64,000 nt of DNA from RPRC01 sp034933285 (GTDB taxonomy: Bacteria > Desulfobacterota > Desulfuromonadia > Geobacterales > Geobacteraceae), in contig JAYFNT010000001.1 of assembly GCA_034933285.1 (NCBI GenBank), positions 53,101-117,100 on the forward strand. The letters are read 5' to 3'. Under the pieces are notes generated by a model that ran no database searches, was not told the origin of the DNA, and saw nothing but the letters and a program-made list of their open reading frames with translations. A program made the position numbers and the translations under genes. Below are positions 17,028 through 25,027 of this stretch, piece after piece (the stretch's first letter is position 1; the number at the start of each line of letters is the position of its first letter).

Positions 17028-17723
17028 TCACCAGGTGGTTTCCTGCGCCTTCCGTGCCAGCTCCGCCTCCGAAAGCCTCAGGTAAACCGGGATCAGTTCA
17101 CTTGCAGGGATCACCTCGCCCCTTTCCAAGAGATCGGCAGCAAGAAGCGCTCCGGCGGATGCCCTGGGCTGGTGGATGACGGATGGAGCAAAGTGCGCCC
17201 TGTCGCCCAGCGCCTCCACGATAAGGTCTCGGTACCTGAGAGCTCCGCTTCCCACGAACAGTGTGTCCCCCTTGATCTTCTCCAGCAGAACGGAAGGCTT
17301 CGCGACCGAATCTTCGATGATTGCTGTCGGGAGGGCGTCACAACGATAGAGCGCACCGTAAACTTCGCTCTTTCGGGCATCAAGCATGGGACAGACCGGA
17401 AGGTGCGCATGGGGAAGATTCATGGCGAGCATTGCGAGAGAGGAAAAACCGACCACCGGTTTGCCGGTGGCAAGGGAAAGTCCTTTTGCCGCGGCTATTC
17501 CAACCCTCAGGCCGGTGAAGGAACCGGGACCGCGTGTCACGCCGATGGCATCCAGTCCGACGGCCGTGATTCCCGCGCTGCGAAGCACAATGTCGAGACC
17601 GCTCATGAGAGAAGCCGAATGGGTTGCCTCGGGATTGACGAGAAGTTCAGCCAGCAGCCGTCCGTTTTCTGTGACCGCAATACTGTTTGCGGAAGTCGAT
17701 GTGTCTATGACCAGCAGTTTCAA
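17028..17723 (-). CDS. tsaB: tRNA threonylcarbamoyladenosine biosynthesis protein TsaB
   Basis: Partner of TsaD and TsaE in making the universal t6A37 modification of ANN-decoding tRNAs. The 231-residue ASKHA-fold protein opens with LLVIDTSTSANSIAV and carries GVTRGPGSFTGLRVGIAAAKGL, the hallmark of TsaB. Translation starts at a TTG (17723) that lies 1 nt after the rseP stop and is preceded by GGGA, so it is coupled to rseP. The C-terminal half is shorter than the paralogue TsaD and lacks its metal site. Confidence 0.92.
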   Translation of the reverse strand: MKLLVIDTSTSANSIAVTENGRLLAELLVNPEATHSASLMSGLDIVLRSAGITAVGLDAIGVTRGPGSFTGLRVGIAAAKGLSLATGKPVVGFSSLAMLAMNLPHAHLPVCPMLDARKSEVYGALYRCDALPTAIIEDSVAKPSVLLEKIKGDTLFVGSGALRYRDLIVEALGDRAHFAPSVIHQPRASAGALLAADLLERGEVIPASELIPVYLRLSEAELARKAQETTW

Positions 17724-17724
17724 T

Positions 17725-18792
17725 TTATCCCTGTTTCACCACGTAGCGGATGATATCGTTGTAGAATGCCAGGGCCATCAGCCCCAGTAGCATGACCAGC
17801 CCCACCTGTTGGGCGATCTCCCGGGTCTTCAGGCCAACCGGCCTGCCGGAAACCATTTCCCAAAGGCAGAATACAATGTGGCCGCCGTCGAGGATCGGTA
17901 TGGGCAGAAGGTTCAATATTCCCAGGTTGATGCTGAGAAACGCCATTATGGCCAGCAGCGGCACCAGGCCGGCCTTCGCCTGCTGTCCGGTCTCCTTGCC
18001 GATCATTATCAGGCTGCCTACGTTGTCGAGAGGAATGGCGCCTGTAATCAATTTGCCTATGACGACGACTATGACCCCTGATGCGTCAACCGTTTGCCCG
18101 AAACCTTTGACCACGGCATCTACGGGTCCGTATCGTTCAGTCACGAACTCCCTGGATGATCCGACTCCGATCTGGGACGTTGCAACGGTTTCACCAAGAG
18201 GGTTCTTTACCTTCCGAACTTCCGGGACCACCCGGAAAGGCATGGTTTTACCGGCTCGACTCACGGTAATGTCAATGGGTTTGCCGCCGCTGCCTGTTAT
18301 CATGACGGCTATCTGGTCAAACCTGTCAACCGGCTTGCCGTTTATGGTCTTGATCACATCGTCTTTCTTCAGCCCGGCCTTGGCAGCCGGCTTGCCGTCG
18401 ATTACGCTGCCGATCCGGGAAGTGGGTACGGGAAACCCGATCATCAGCGTCAATACCAGGATGATGAATGCGAACAGTATGTTGGAGACCGGTCCAGCGG
18501 CTACGATGGCGATCCGCTTGTAAGGCTTTTTGCCGGAAAAAGAACGTTCCAGTTCTTCAGGAGAGACCTCGTCATCGCCTCCTTCGCCGACCATTTTCAC
18601 GTAGCCGCCGAGCGGAAAAGCCGAGAGCCGGTAATCGGTCTCGCCGATTTTCTTCCCGACCACCCTGGGTCCGAACCCCAGGGAAAAGGTTTCGACACCA
18701 ACCCCGAGGAGCTTGGCAACAAGAAAATGACCAAGTTCGTGAACGAATATCAGAATGCCTAGGACAACAATTGTGGACACTATAGTCAGCAT
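17725..18792 (-). CDS. rseP: RseP-type site-2 intramembrane metalloprotease
   Basis: Zinc protease of the inner membrane that cleaves membrane-spanning regulators such as anti-sigma factors and leftover signal peptides. The metal motif HELGH (residues 18-22) lies in the first transmembrane helix. A PDZ domain (PAAKAGLKKDDVIKTINGKPV) follows. The second metal-binding motif, LNLLPIPILDGGH, is near the C-terminus. At 355 residues it has one PDZ domain, not two as in E. coli RseP. It lies between dxr and tsaB, a common arrangement. Confidence 0.94.
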   Translation of the reverse strand: MLTIVSTIVVLGILIFVHELGHFLVAKLLGVGVETFSLGFGPRVVGKKIGETDYRLSAFPLGGYVKMVGEGGDDEVSPEELERSFSGKKPYKRIAIVAAGPVSNILFAFIILVLTLMIGFPVPTSRIGSVIDGKPAAKAGLKKDDVIKTINGKPVDRFDQIAVMITGSGGKPIDITVSRAGKTMPFRVVPEVRKVKNPLGETVATSQIGVGSSREFVTERYGPVDAVVKGFGQTVDASGVIVVVIGKLITGAIPLDNVGSLIMIGKETGQQAKAGLVPLLAIMAFLSINLGILNLLPIPILDGGHIVFCLWEMVSGRPVGLKTREIAQQVGLVMLLGLMALAFYNDIIRYVVKQG

Positions 18793-18806
18793 AACCGGAC
18801 CTTTCT

Positions 18807-19958
18807 TTAATTGCCGAGCAGTTCCCTCGCCTTCACCCTGCCCCAGCGATCCGCCTGCAGGACATCTTCGATGGCGGCCAGGTCGTGGGGCTGGTGTGCG
18901 TCCATGGTCTTTTCAATAATTGAAGCGATATCCATGAACCTGACCTTGCCGGAAAGGAAGGCATCCACCGCCACTTCGTTGGCGGCATTCATTACGGCCG
19001 GCATGCTCTCCCCGTCCCTGACCGCCCGGTACGCAAGCTTGAGCGCCGGGAACCTTTCATAATCGGGATCGAAAAAGGTCAGGGAACCGATGGATGTAAG
19101 ATCAAGTCCGCGCACTCCGGTGGCGACACGCTCAGGATAGGTCAGGGCATAGGCAATGGGTGCTTTCATATCGGGAACTCCCATCTGCGCCATCACGCAA
19201 CCGTCAACATACTCCACCATGGAATGAACTATGCTTTGCGGATGGATGACCACGGAAATCCGGTCGACCGGAATGTCGAACAGCCAGCTCGCCTCGATGA
19301 CCTCCAGACCCTTGTTCATCATCGTCGCCGAATCTATGGTTATCTTGCGCCCCATGCTCCAGTTGGGATGATTCAACGCATCATCGATGGAAACACCCGC
19401 CAGCTTCTCCAGGGGATACTGGAAGAACGGCCCCCCCGAAGCGGTCAGAATGATCCTCTTCACATCGTCGTTACGGTGTCCCTGCAGTGACTGGAAAACC
19501 GCACTGTGCTCACTGTCGACCGGGTAAAGATTAACGCCGCGTTTCTTAATAAGGTCCAAGATGAGGCGGCCCGCGGTAACCAGAGTCTCCTTGTTGGCAA
19601 GGGCTACGTCTTTCCCGGCCCTGATGGCAGCCACAGTCGGTACGAGGCCCGCGGCCCCGACAATGGCGGCGACCACCATCGTAGCTTCATCCGCCGATGC
19701 CGCCGCAATCATCCCCGGAACACCGTGCAGTATTTCCGTTTTGCTGCCCCGCACCATTTTCCGCAGAATTTCCGCCGATTCCTCCGATATGACCGAGGCG
19801 ACTCGTGGGGAAAACTCTTTTATCTGCCTGCTGAGAAGCGCCAGGTTCGTGCCTCCGGTCAGGGCGACCACTTCGAACTTGTCCCGGTGTGCGGCAACCA
19901 CTTCAAGTGTGCTGACGCCGATGGATCCGGTGGAACCGAGTATGCTCAATTTTTTCAT
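18807..19958 (-). CDS. dxr: 1-deoxy-D-xylulose-5-phosphate reductoisomerase
   Basis: NADPH-dependent second enzyme of the MEP isoprenoid pathway, producing 2-C-methylerythritol 4-phosphate. It begins KKLSILGSTGSIGVSTLEV (Rossmann fold). The substrate/metal segment VDSEHSAVFQ and GGPFFQYP are present, and the C-terminal helical domain follows. ATG 19958 is preferred (AAAGGA 6 nt upstream), giving 383 residues. A longer in-frame extension to 20021 runs into a heptanucleotide array and is not expected to be translated. It lies in the cdsA-dxr-rseP envelope-lipid run. Confidence 0.96.
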   Translation of the reverse strand: MKKLSILGSTGSIGVSTLEVVAAHRDKFEVVALTGGTNLALLSRQIKEFSPRVASVISEESAEILRKMVRGSKTEILHGVPGMIAAASADEATMVVAAIVGAAGLVPTVAAIRAGKDVALANKETLVTAGRLILDLIKKRGVNLYPVDSEHSAVFQSLQGHRNDDVKRIILTASGGPFFQYPLEKLAGVSIDDALNHPNWSMGRKITIDSATMMNKGLEVIEASWLFDIPVDRISVVIHPQSIVHSMVEYVDGCVMAQMGVPDMKAPIAYALTYPERVATGVRGLDLTSIGSLTFFDPDYERFPALKLAYRAVRDGESMPAVMNAANEVAVDAFLSGKVRFMDIASIIEKTMDAHQPHDLAAIEDVLQADRWGRVKARELLGN

Positions 19959-19980
19959 GGATGATCCTTTTTCAAAGGAA

Positions 19981-20001
19981 GGCAATAGGCGATAGGCAAA
20001 A
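19981..20001 (-). repeat. Heptanucleotide mini-array, inverted orientation
   Basis: GGCAATA, GGCGATA and GGCAAAA read on the plus strand are reverse complements of the GCCYATT unit used at 20065-20155. The ten bases GGCGATAGGC here are exactly complementary to GCCTATCGCC at 20142-20151, so the spacer transcript could fold back on itself. Confidence 0.6.
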
Positions 20002-20064
20002 CCTATTGAACCTTTTCCCAACGCACTATACCCGATAAGCCACTACTGTTGACTTTTTAATTCC

Positions 20065-20155
20065 GCCTCTTGCCTCTTGCCCATAGCCCATCGCCTATTG
20101 CCTCTTGCCTGTCGCCTATTGACTATTGCCCATTGCCCATTGCCTATCGCCTGTT
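20065..20155 (+). repeat. 13-unit degenerate heptanucleotide tandem array
   Basis: Thirteen consecutive 7-mers: GCCTCTT, GCCTCTT, GCCCATA, GCCCATC, GCCTATT, GCCTCTT, GCCTGTC, GCCTATT, GACTATT, GCCCATT, GCCCATT, GCCTATC, GCCTGTT. The frame of seven never slips although most units differ. It fills most of the cdsA-dxr gap and has no open reading frame worth noting. Confidence 0.85.
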
Positions 20156-20162
20156 TATGCCT

Positions 20163-20951
20163 CTAATAAAAAATATTAGAGGCATAAATATAAAGCGTCG
20201 GCGCGGCGAACAGGATGCTGTCCAGGCGGTCGAGCATTCCGCCATGTCCGGGGATAATGTTTCCTGAATCCTTGACACCGAAACTCCGCTTCAAAAGCGA
20301 TTCGAAAAGATCGCCCAGCTGCCCGGCGAGTCCGACGAGCAGCGCTGAGGCTACACAGTCAACCGGGGTCAGCCCCGGGAAAAAAACCGCCCTGGCGAAA
20401 AAGGCACCGGCCAGGCTGCCGGCGAGCCCGCCCAGCATTCCTTCCACACTCTTGTTGGGGCTCACTGCCGGATAGAGTTTCCTCTTTCCCATAGCGCTCC
20501 CGACATAGAAAGCGCCGGTATCCCCGGACATCACGATGAGCAGCATGAGAAATATCCAGTGAGTGCCTTGAGGGAGCCCGCGAAGCAGTGCCAGGTGGCT
20601 CAGAAGAAGCGGGATATAGAGCACTCCCATCAACAGAAGCGCTATTTCCGCGGCGGAGTTCTTGACATCCCTCACCCCGATGAGGGAAAAAAGACCGTAA
20701 AAAAGCATGAGAAAGGTAACAGCCGGAAGTATCGGCATGCCGGGCAAAAGAAATACGAGGCAGAACGCAGTACCGACAATAGCCGCAAAAACGCCCTTGA
20801 TGCGGGAAACGGGCAGCGCCATGCGGTAGAACTCCAGAAGGCCCAGGAATGAAATGAGCAGTACAAAGCCGGAAAAACCGACCGTTCCCGATTTCAATAT
20901 GAAAAGGATCAGGAGAGGTAGGGCGACAAGCCCGGTTATGAGCCGCTTGAT
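20163..20951 (-). CDS. cdsA: Phosphatidate cytidylyltransferase with apparent ATC start
   Basis: Integral membrane enzyme making CDP-diacylglycerol from phosphatidate and CTP, the branch point for all phospholipids. The multi-pass C-terminal region carries SPNKSVEGMLGG and the signature DLFESLLKRSFGVKDSGNIIPGHGGMLDRLD. The conserved N-terminus KRLITGLVALPLLILF is encoded upstream of any ATG, GTG or TTG in frame. The codon just before it is ATC (20949-20951), 5 nt after an AGGAGG at the end of uppS. An internal TTG at 20897 has no ribosome site and would remove the first membrane segment. I therefore place the start at ATC, with the caveat of mutation or sequencing error. Confidence 0.88.
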   Translation of the reverse strand: MKRLITGLVALPLLILFILKSGTVGFSGFVLLISFLGLLEFYRMALPVSRIKGVFAAIVGTAFCLVFLLPGMPILPAVTFLMLFYGLFSLIGVRDVKNSAAEIALLLMGVLYIPLLLSHLALLRGLPQGTHWIFLMLLIVMSGDTGAFYVGSAMGKRKLYPAVSPNKSVEGMLGGLAGSLAGAFFARAVFFPGLTPVDCVASALLVGLAGQLGDLFESLLKRSFGVKDSGNIIPGHGGMLDRLDSILFAAPTLYIYASNIFY

Positions 20952-20953
20952 GA

Positions 20954-21694
20954 TTACCTCCTGTTCCTGACCTGGTCGCTGATAAGTCCGTAGCGGCGTT
21001 CTCTGGACTGATAGTTTTCCAGAGCGCGATACAGAGCTTCCTTGTTGAAATCAGGCCAGTTGACTTCGGTAAAATAAAGCTCCGCGTAGGCGATCTGCCA
21101 GAGGAGGAAATTGCTGATGCGCATCTCGCCGCTTGTGCGGATCAGGAGATCCGGGTCGGGAAGATCGGTGGTATATAGATATCGCGCAAAAAGCCCCTCA
21201 TCCACATCCTCGGGGCGGATCGCCCCGATCGCGATATCATGTGCAAGGCCGGCAGCCGCCCGCGTAATCTCCTGCCTCGCTCCATACGACAGCGCCAGGG
21301 TCAACACCATCCCGCTGTTACCGTGCGTTTTGCCGATGGTATTCTCAATTGCAAGATTTATGTCATCGGGAAGTTTGGACCTGTCACCTATGACGTTGAA
21401 CCTGATATTGTTTTCCATCAGCCTGGGAGCTTCTTTTTCAAGGTACCTTTTCAGCAGCGCCATGAGAGAGCGGACCTCGCCCTTGGGCCGAAGAAGGTTT
21501 TCGGACGACAACGCAAACAGGGTGAGGTAGCCGATGCCGAGTCTTGCGCACTCCTCGACGACTATCCTGACCGTTTCCACTCCCCGCCTGTGGCCGACGA
21601 TCCTCTTGAGCATGCGCTCCTGCGCCCATCGTCCGTTGCCGTCCATGATAACGGCCAGATGTCGCGGCAATTTTTCCGGATGTATCTCGTGCAT
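20954..21694 (-). CDS. uppS: Undecaprenyl diphosphate synthase (cis-prenyltransferase)
   Basis: Extends farnesyl diphosphate with eight isoprene units in cis to make the C55 carrier used for peptidoglycan and polysaccharide export. Motifs are VIMDGNGRWAQ (catalytic Asp), the FALSSENLLRP region, and LIRTSGEMRISNFLLWQ with YFTEVNWPDF at the C-terminus. ATG 21694 gives 246 residues, the normal size. The open frame upstream runs through a terminator hairpin and is not coding. Its last codons contain the ribosome site of cdsA. Confidence 0.96.
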   Translation of the reverse strand: MHEIHPEKLPRHLAVIMDGNGRWAQERMLKRIVGHRRGVETVRIVVEECARLGIGYLTLFALSSENLLRPKGEVRSLMALLKRYLEKEAPRLMENNIRFNVIGDRSKLPDDINLAIENTIGKTHGNSGMVLTLALSYGARQEITRAAAGLAHDIAIGAIRPEDVDEGLFARYLYTTDLPDPDLLIRTSGEMRISNFLLWQIAYAELYFTEVNWPDFNKEALYRALENYQSRERRYGLISDQVRNRR

Positions 21695-21707
21695 GTCTGT
21701 CTCTGAA

Positions 21708-21734
21708 ACAAAAAACCCCTGCCTGGGAGGGGTT
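21708..21734 (-). terminator. Terminator between frr and uppS
   Basis: On the minus strand AACCCCT-CCCAGGC-AGGGGTT is followed by a run of T. It separates the translation genes (rpsB-tsf-pyrH-frr) from the uppS-cdsA-dxr set. Confidence 0.8.
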
Positions 21735-21824
21735 AGGAAGTTATAATGTGACCGTCCGGCTTCCCCTTCGGAGAACCCTGGCCGGAAAACCGGATCAGGA
21801 GGAATCAAACGGCGTGCCGCCGGC

Positions 21825-22382
21825 TCAGACCTCCATGACCTCTTTTTCTTTTGTTGCAAGGACTTCGTCAACCTTGGCGATACAGCCGTTGGTTACATCC
21901 TGGACGTCCTTCTCGGCCCGTTTCAGGTCGTCTTCCGATATCTTCTTGTCCTTCTCGAGCTTCTTCAGAGAGTCAATTGCATCCCGCCTGATATTGCGCA
22001 CGGCAATTTTCGACTCCTCGGCCATCTTCTTCAGCTGCTTTACGAGTTCCTTTCTGCGCTCCTCGGTAAGCGGGGGCAGGGAAAGCCTGATAAGTTTTCC
22101 GTCATTGGAGGGAGTAAGGCCGATATTAGCGTTGAGTATGGCCTTCTCGATGAGGGGCAGAAGCTTCGCTTCCCATGGCTGGATGGTTATCACCCGCGCC
22201 TCCGGCACCGCAATGCCAGCCACCTGGTTGATGGGTGTGGGAGAGTCATAGTAAACGACTTTTATGTCCTCCAGCAGAGCGGTGCTTGCCCGGCCGGTCC
22301 GTACCTTCTGGTACTCCTTGCGGAGGGAATCGATGGTCTTTTCCATGTTCTTCTTCATGGAAGCGATAACATCTTTCGTCAT
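21825..22382 (-). CDS. frr: Ribosome recycling factor
   Basis: Splits post-termination ribosomes together with EF-G. The 185-residue protein shows the family pattern throughout: MEKTIDSLRKEYQKVRTGRA near the N-terminus, YYDSPTPINQVAGIAVPEAR, and the C-terminal helix of the three-helix bundle (IDSLKKLEKDKKISEDDLKRAEK). It starts 1 nt after the pyrH stop and is the last gene of the rpsB-tsf-pyrH-frr operon, ended by the hairpin at 21708-21734. Confidence 0.97.
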   Translation of the reverse strand: MTKDVIASMKKNMEKTIDSLRKEYQKVRTGRASTALLEDIKVVYYDSPTPINQVAGIAVPEARVITIQPWEAKLLPLIEKAILNANIGLTPSNDGKLIRLSLPPLTEERRKELVKQLKKMAEESKIAVRNIRRDAIDSLKKLEKDKKISEDDLKRAEKDVQDVTNGCIAKVDEVLATKEKEVMEV

Positions 22383-22383
22383 A

Positions 22384-23103
22384 TTACTCTCCTTTTACGA
22401 TCGTACCAATTTCCTCACCTAGGACCACTCTCTTGATGTTTCCCGGGGTGGTGACGTTGAATATGATAATGGGGAGACTGTTGTCCATGCAAAGGGAGGT
22501 TGCAGTCGCATCCATCACCTGCAGCCCCTTTTTCAGGACTTCGATATAGCTCAGCTGCGAATACCTGCAGGCATCCGGAACTTTCATCGGGTCCGCCGAA
22601 TAAACCCCGTCCACCTTGGTCGCCTTCATGATCACCTCGGCGTTTATCTCCATCGCCCTGAGGCTTGCCGCGGTATCGGTGGTAAAATAGGGATTTCCCG
22701 TACCCGCGCCCAGGATGACCACCCTGCCCTTTTCCAGGTGCCGTATGGCACGCCTGCGTATATACGGTTCAGCCACCTCCCGCATCTCGATGGCCGACTG
22801 CACACGGGTATCCACGCCGGCTTTCTCCAGGGCATCCTGCATCGCCAGCGAGTTGATCATGGTTGCCAGCATTCCCATATAATCCGCGCTGGCCCTGTCC
22901 ATCCCTTTCGAAGAAGCAGCCAGTCCGCGGAATATATTGCCTCCGCCGATAACCAGAGCCATCTGGACGCCGCACTCCACAACCTCTTTGATCTCAGAGG
23001 CGATGGAGGTTATGGTGTTCGGATCGATACCGTACTTCTGCTCGCCGGCAAGGGCCTCACCGGAAAGCTTGAGCAATACCCTGGCGTAGCGTGGTTTCTC
23101 CAT
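22384..23103 (-). CDS. pyrH: UMP kinase
   Basis: Phosphorylates UMP to UDP; the bacterial hexameric amino-acid-kinase-fold enzyme, activated by GTP and inhibited by UTP. The 239-residue protein begins with RVLLKLSGEAL and has GGGNIFRG for phosphate binding. DRASADYMGMLATMINSLA, GTGNPYFTTDTAA and DGVYSADP, all hallmark motifs, follow. It is located between tsf and frr as in most bacteria. Confidence 0.97.
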   Translation of the reverse strand: MEKPRYARVLLKLSGEALAGEQKYGIDPNTITSIASEIKEVVECGVQMALVIGGGNIFRGLAASSKGMDRASADYMGMLATMINSLAMQDALEKAGVDTRVQSAIEMREVAEPYIRRRAIRHLEKGRVVILGAGTGNPYFTTDTAASLRAMEINAEVIMKATKVDGVYSADPMKVPDACRYSQLSYIEVLKKGLQVMDATATSLCMDNSLPIIIFNVTTPGNIKRVVLGEEIGTIVKGE

Positions 23104-23208
23104 ATTTTTCTTACCTAATCCCGTGCGGCTGATCCGTCACCGCGAAAAAACCGGTGCGGCGGGGTAGCGAAACCGCATCCCGCCGCCAACTATTGCCCAG
23201 GCCCGATG

Positions 23209-23859
23209 CTAATTGCCGGCTGCCGCCGCGACTTCCGCGGCAAAGTCACTTTCCTTTTTTGCCAGCCCCTCTCCGAGCACAAAGCGGGAAAAGCGGCGGA
23301 TGGACATGTTCTCGCCTATGGAGGCGATGGTTTCGTTGAGATATGTCTGAATAGTCTTGTCAGGGTCCTTGACGAAAGCCTGCTCCAGGAGGCAGATGTC
23401 ACCATAGAACTTGTTGATCTGCCCTTCAACGATCTTCTCGATGATGTTGTCCGGCTTGCCGGTATCCTTGGCCTTGGCGCGATAGATTTCCTTTTCACGT
23501 TCGAGGAGTTCCCCGGGCACTTCTTCGCGGCGCACGCACTGCGGAGCGGCAGCCGCGATATGCATCGCGATGTCCTTCACGAAGACCTGGAAGGCTTCGT
23601 TTTTGGCAACGAAATCGGTTTCACAGTTCACCTCCACCAGAACCCCGATTTTACCTCCGGCATGAATATAAGAACCCACGACACCCTCGGACGCGACACG
23701 GCCGGCCTTTTTGGAGGCAGCGGCCAGGCCCTTTTTCCGGAGATAATCGACGGCTTTCTCCTGATCTCCCCCGGTCTCCGCAAGAGCCTTCTTGCAATCC
23801 ATTAGACCTGCGCCTGTAGCTTTCCTGAGTTCACTTACCTGTGCAGCTGTAATCGTCAC
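23209..23859 (-). CDS. tsf: Elongation factor Ts
   Basis: Guanine-nucleotide exchange factor for EF-Tu. The N-terminal UBA-like domain (VSELRKATGAGLMDCKKALAE) and the TDFV core motif (VNCETDFVAKNEAFQ) are clear. At 216 residues it is the short form with a single complete core subdomain, typical of this phylum and shorter than the 283-residue E. coli protein. It is preceded by rpsB and followed by pyrH on the same strand. Confidence 0.96.
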   Translation of the reverse strand: MTITAAQVSELRKATGAGLMDCKKALAETGGDQEKAVDYLRKKGLAAASKKAGRVASEGVVGSYIHAGGKIGVLVEVNCETDFVAKNEAFQVFVKDIAMHIAAAAPQCVRREEVPGELLEREKEIYRAKAKDTGKPDNIIEKIVEGQINKFYGDICLLEQAFVKDPDKTIQTYLNETIASIGENMSIRRFSRFVLGEGLAKKESDFAAEVAAAAGN

Positions 23860-23998
23860 TTTATCCTCCCTCTACCGGCAGGCGCGTTCAGCGCCGGGCC
23901 GTGATGGCTTTATTTCATTCGCATCGGACAGGAGCCGCGTGGAAAAACTTTTGCGGCCCATGCACCCGGCCAGGGTCATTCCAGCAGCAACTTCAGTC

Positions 23999-24787
23999 TC
24001 AGGCTTCCGGCGCAGGCTCTGCTGCAGCCACGGCCTCGGGAGCCCCCTCAGCGCCTTCAGCTGCCGCTGCCTCAGCCTCCGTATCCTCCCGCAGCTCCAG
24101 TTCCCTGGCCTGGGCGCCTTCCAGGACGGCATCCGCCATCTTGCTCGCCAGGAGACGGATCGCCCTGATAGCGTCGTCATTGCCCGGTATTATGTAATCG
24201 ATGGGATCGGGATCACAATTCGTGTCCACTACCGATACAACGGGAATGCCCAGCTTCTTCGCCTCACTCACTGCAATGGACTCGTTCTTCGGATCGATGA
24301 CGAAGATCGCACCCGGGAGTTTGTTCAGCCCCTTGATGCCACCGAGGGATTTCTCCAGCTTCTCGCGCTGCTTCTCGAAGCTGAGAATTTCCTTTTTGGT
24401 ATACGCCTCGATGGAGCCGTCGGCAACCATGGCGTCGAGCCGCTTCAGGCGCTCAATACTCTGACGGACGGTGGCGAAGTTGGTGAGCATGCCGCCGAGC
24501 CAGCGCTGGTTGACGTAGAACATGTTGCAGCGCTGGGCTTCTTCGGCAATCGAGTCCTGCGCCTGCTTCTTGGTGCCGACGAAAAGCACGCTCTCGCCGG
24601 CCTGGGCGGTGTCGCGCACGAAACTGTAGGCATTCTTGAACAGGCGCACGGTTTTCTGAAGGTCTATAATATAGATCCCGTTACGCGCCCCGAAAATGAA
24701 AGGTTTCATCTTCGGATTCCAACGCTTGGTCTGGTGACCGAAATGCACCCCCGCTTCCAGCAGTTCTTTCATGGTAATGTTCGACAT
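23999..24787 (-). CDS. rpsB: 30S ribosomal protein S2
   Basis: Ribosomal small-subunit protein S2. Family motifs include MKELLEAGVHFGHQTKRWNPKM, YIIDLQKT, FVGTKKQAQ and NQRWLGGMLTNF. The C-terminal 35 or so residues form an Ala/Glu-rich tail (AEAAAAEGAEGAPEAVAAAE), a lineage-specific extension that is probably disordered. ATG 24787 is chosen by homology and a nearby AGGAG. The frame is open another 47 codons upstream but that part is leader. The 24788-25027 leader/gap contains GC-rich inverted segments but no motif I can name. Confidence 0.96.
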   Translation of the reverse strand: MSNITMKELLEAGVHFGHQTKRWNPKMKPFIFGARNGIYIIDLQKTVRLFKNAYSFVRDTAQAGESVLFVGTKKQAQDSIAEEAQRCNMFYVNQRWLGGMLTNFATVRQSIERLKRLDAMVADGSIEAYTKKEILSFEKQREKLEKSLGGIKGLNKLPGAIFVIDPKNESIAVSEAKKLGIPVVSVVDTNCDPDPIDYIIPGNDDAIRAIRLLASKMADAVLEGAQARELELREDTEAEAAAAEGAEGAPEAVAAAEPAPEA

Positions 24788-25027
24788 GTGATTCTCCTTT
24801 GGTTTTTCCTCCGCACCCCGCAACGCTTCCGGAATCCGCCAAGGGGCGGACACCACCGAACGCGCACGCAAGGGGCGTGTGTGGTAAAAATAGCATTTCT
24901 GTTTACCACAACATCCTTGATTTAGCAAGGGTATTTTTTAAAGCAAATCCTGCGAGGGAATGCTTATCGGCACGGAATCACGCTGTTCGGGAGGGGATGG
25001 TTGCTATTTGGCGGTTGCTAATGTATC

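Noticed and set aside
20065..20155. CRISPR-like array
   Set aside because: Period is 7 nt with no spacers; it is a simple tandem array, and no cas genes are present in the window.
24788..25027. Ribosomal-protein leader for rpsB
   Set aside because: GC-rich inverted segments exist, but I could not match a known S2 leader structure or a convincing promoter.
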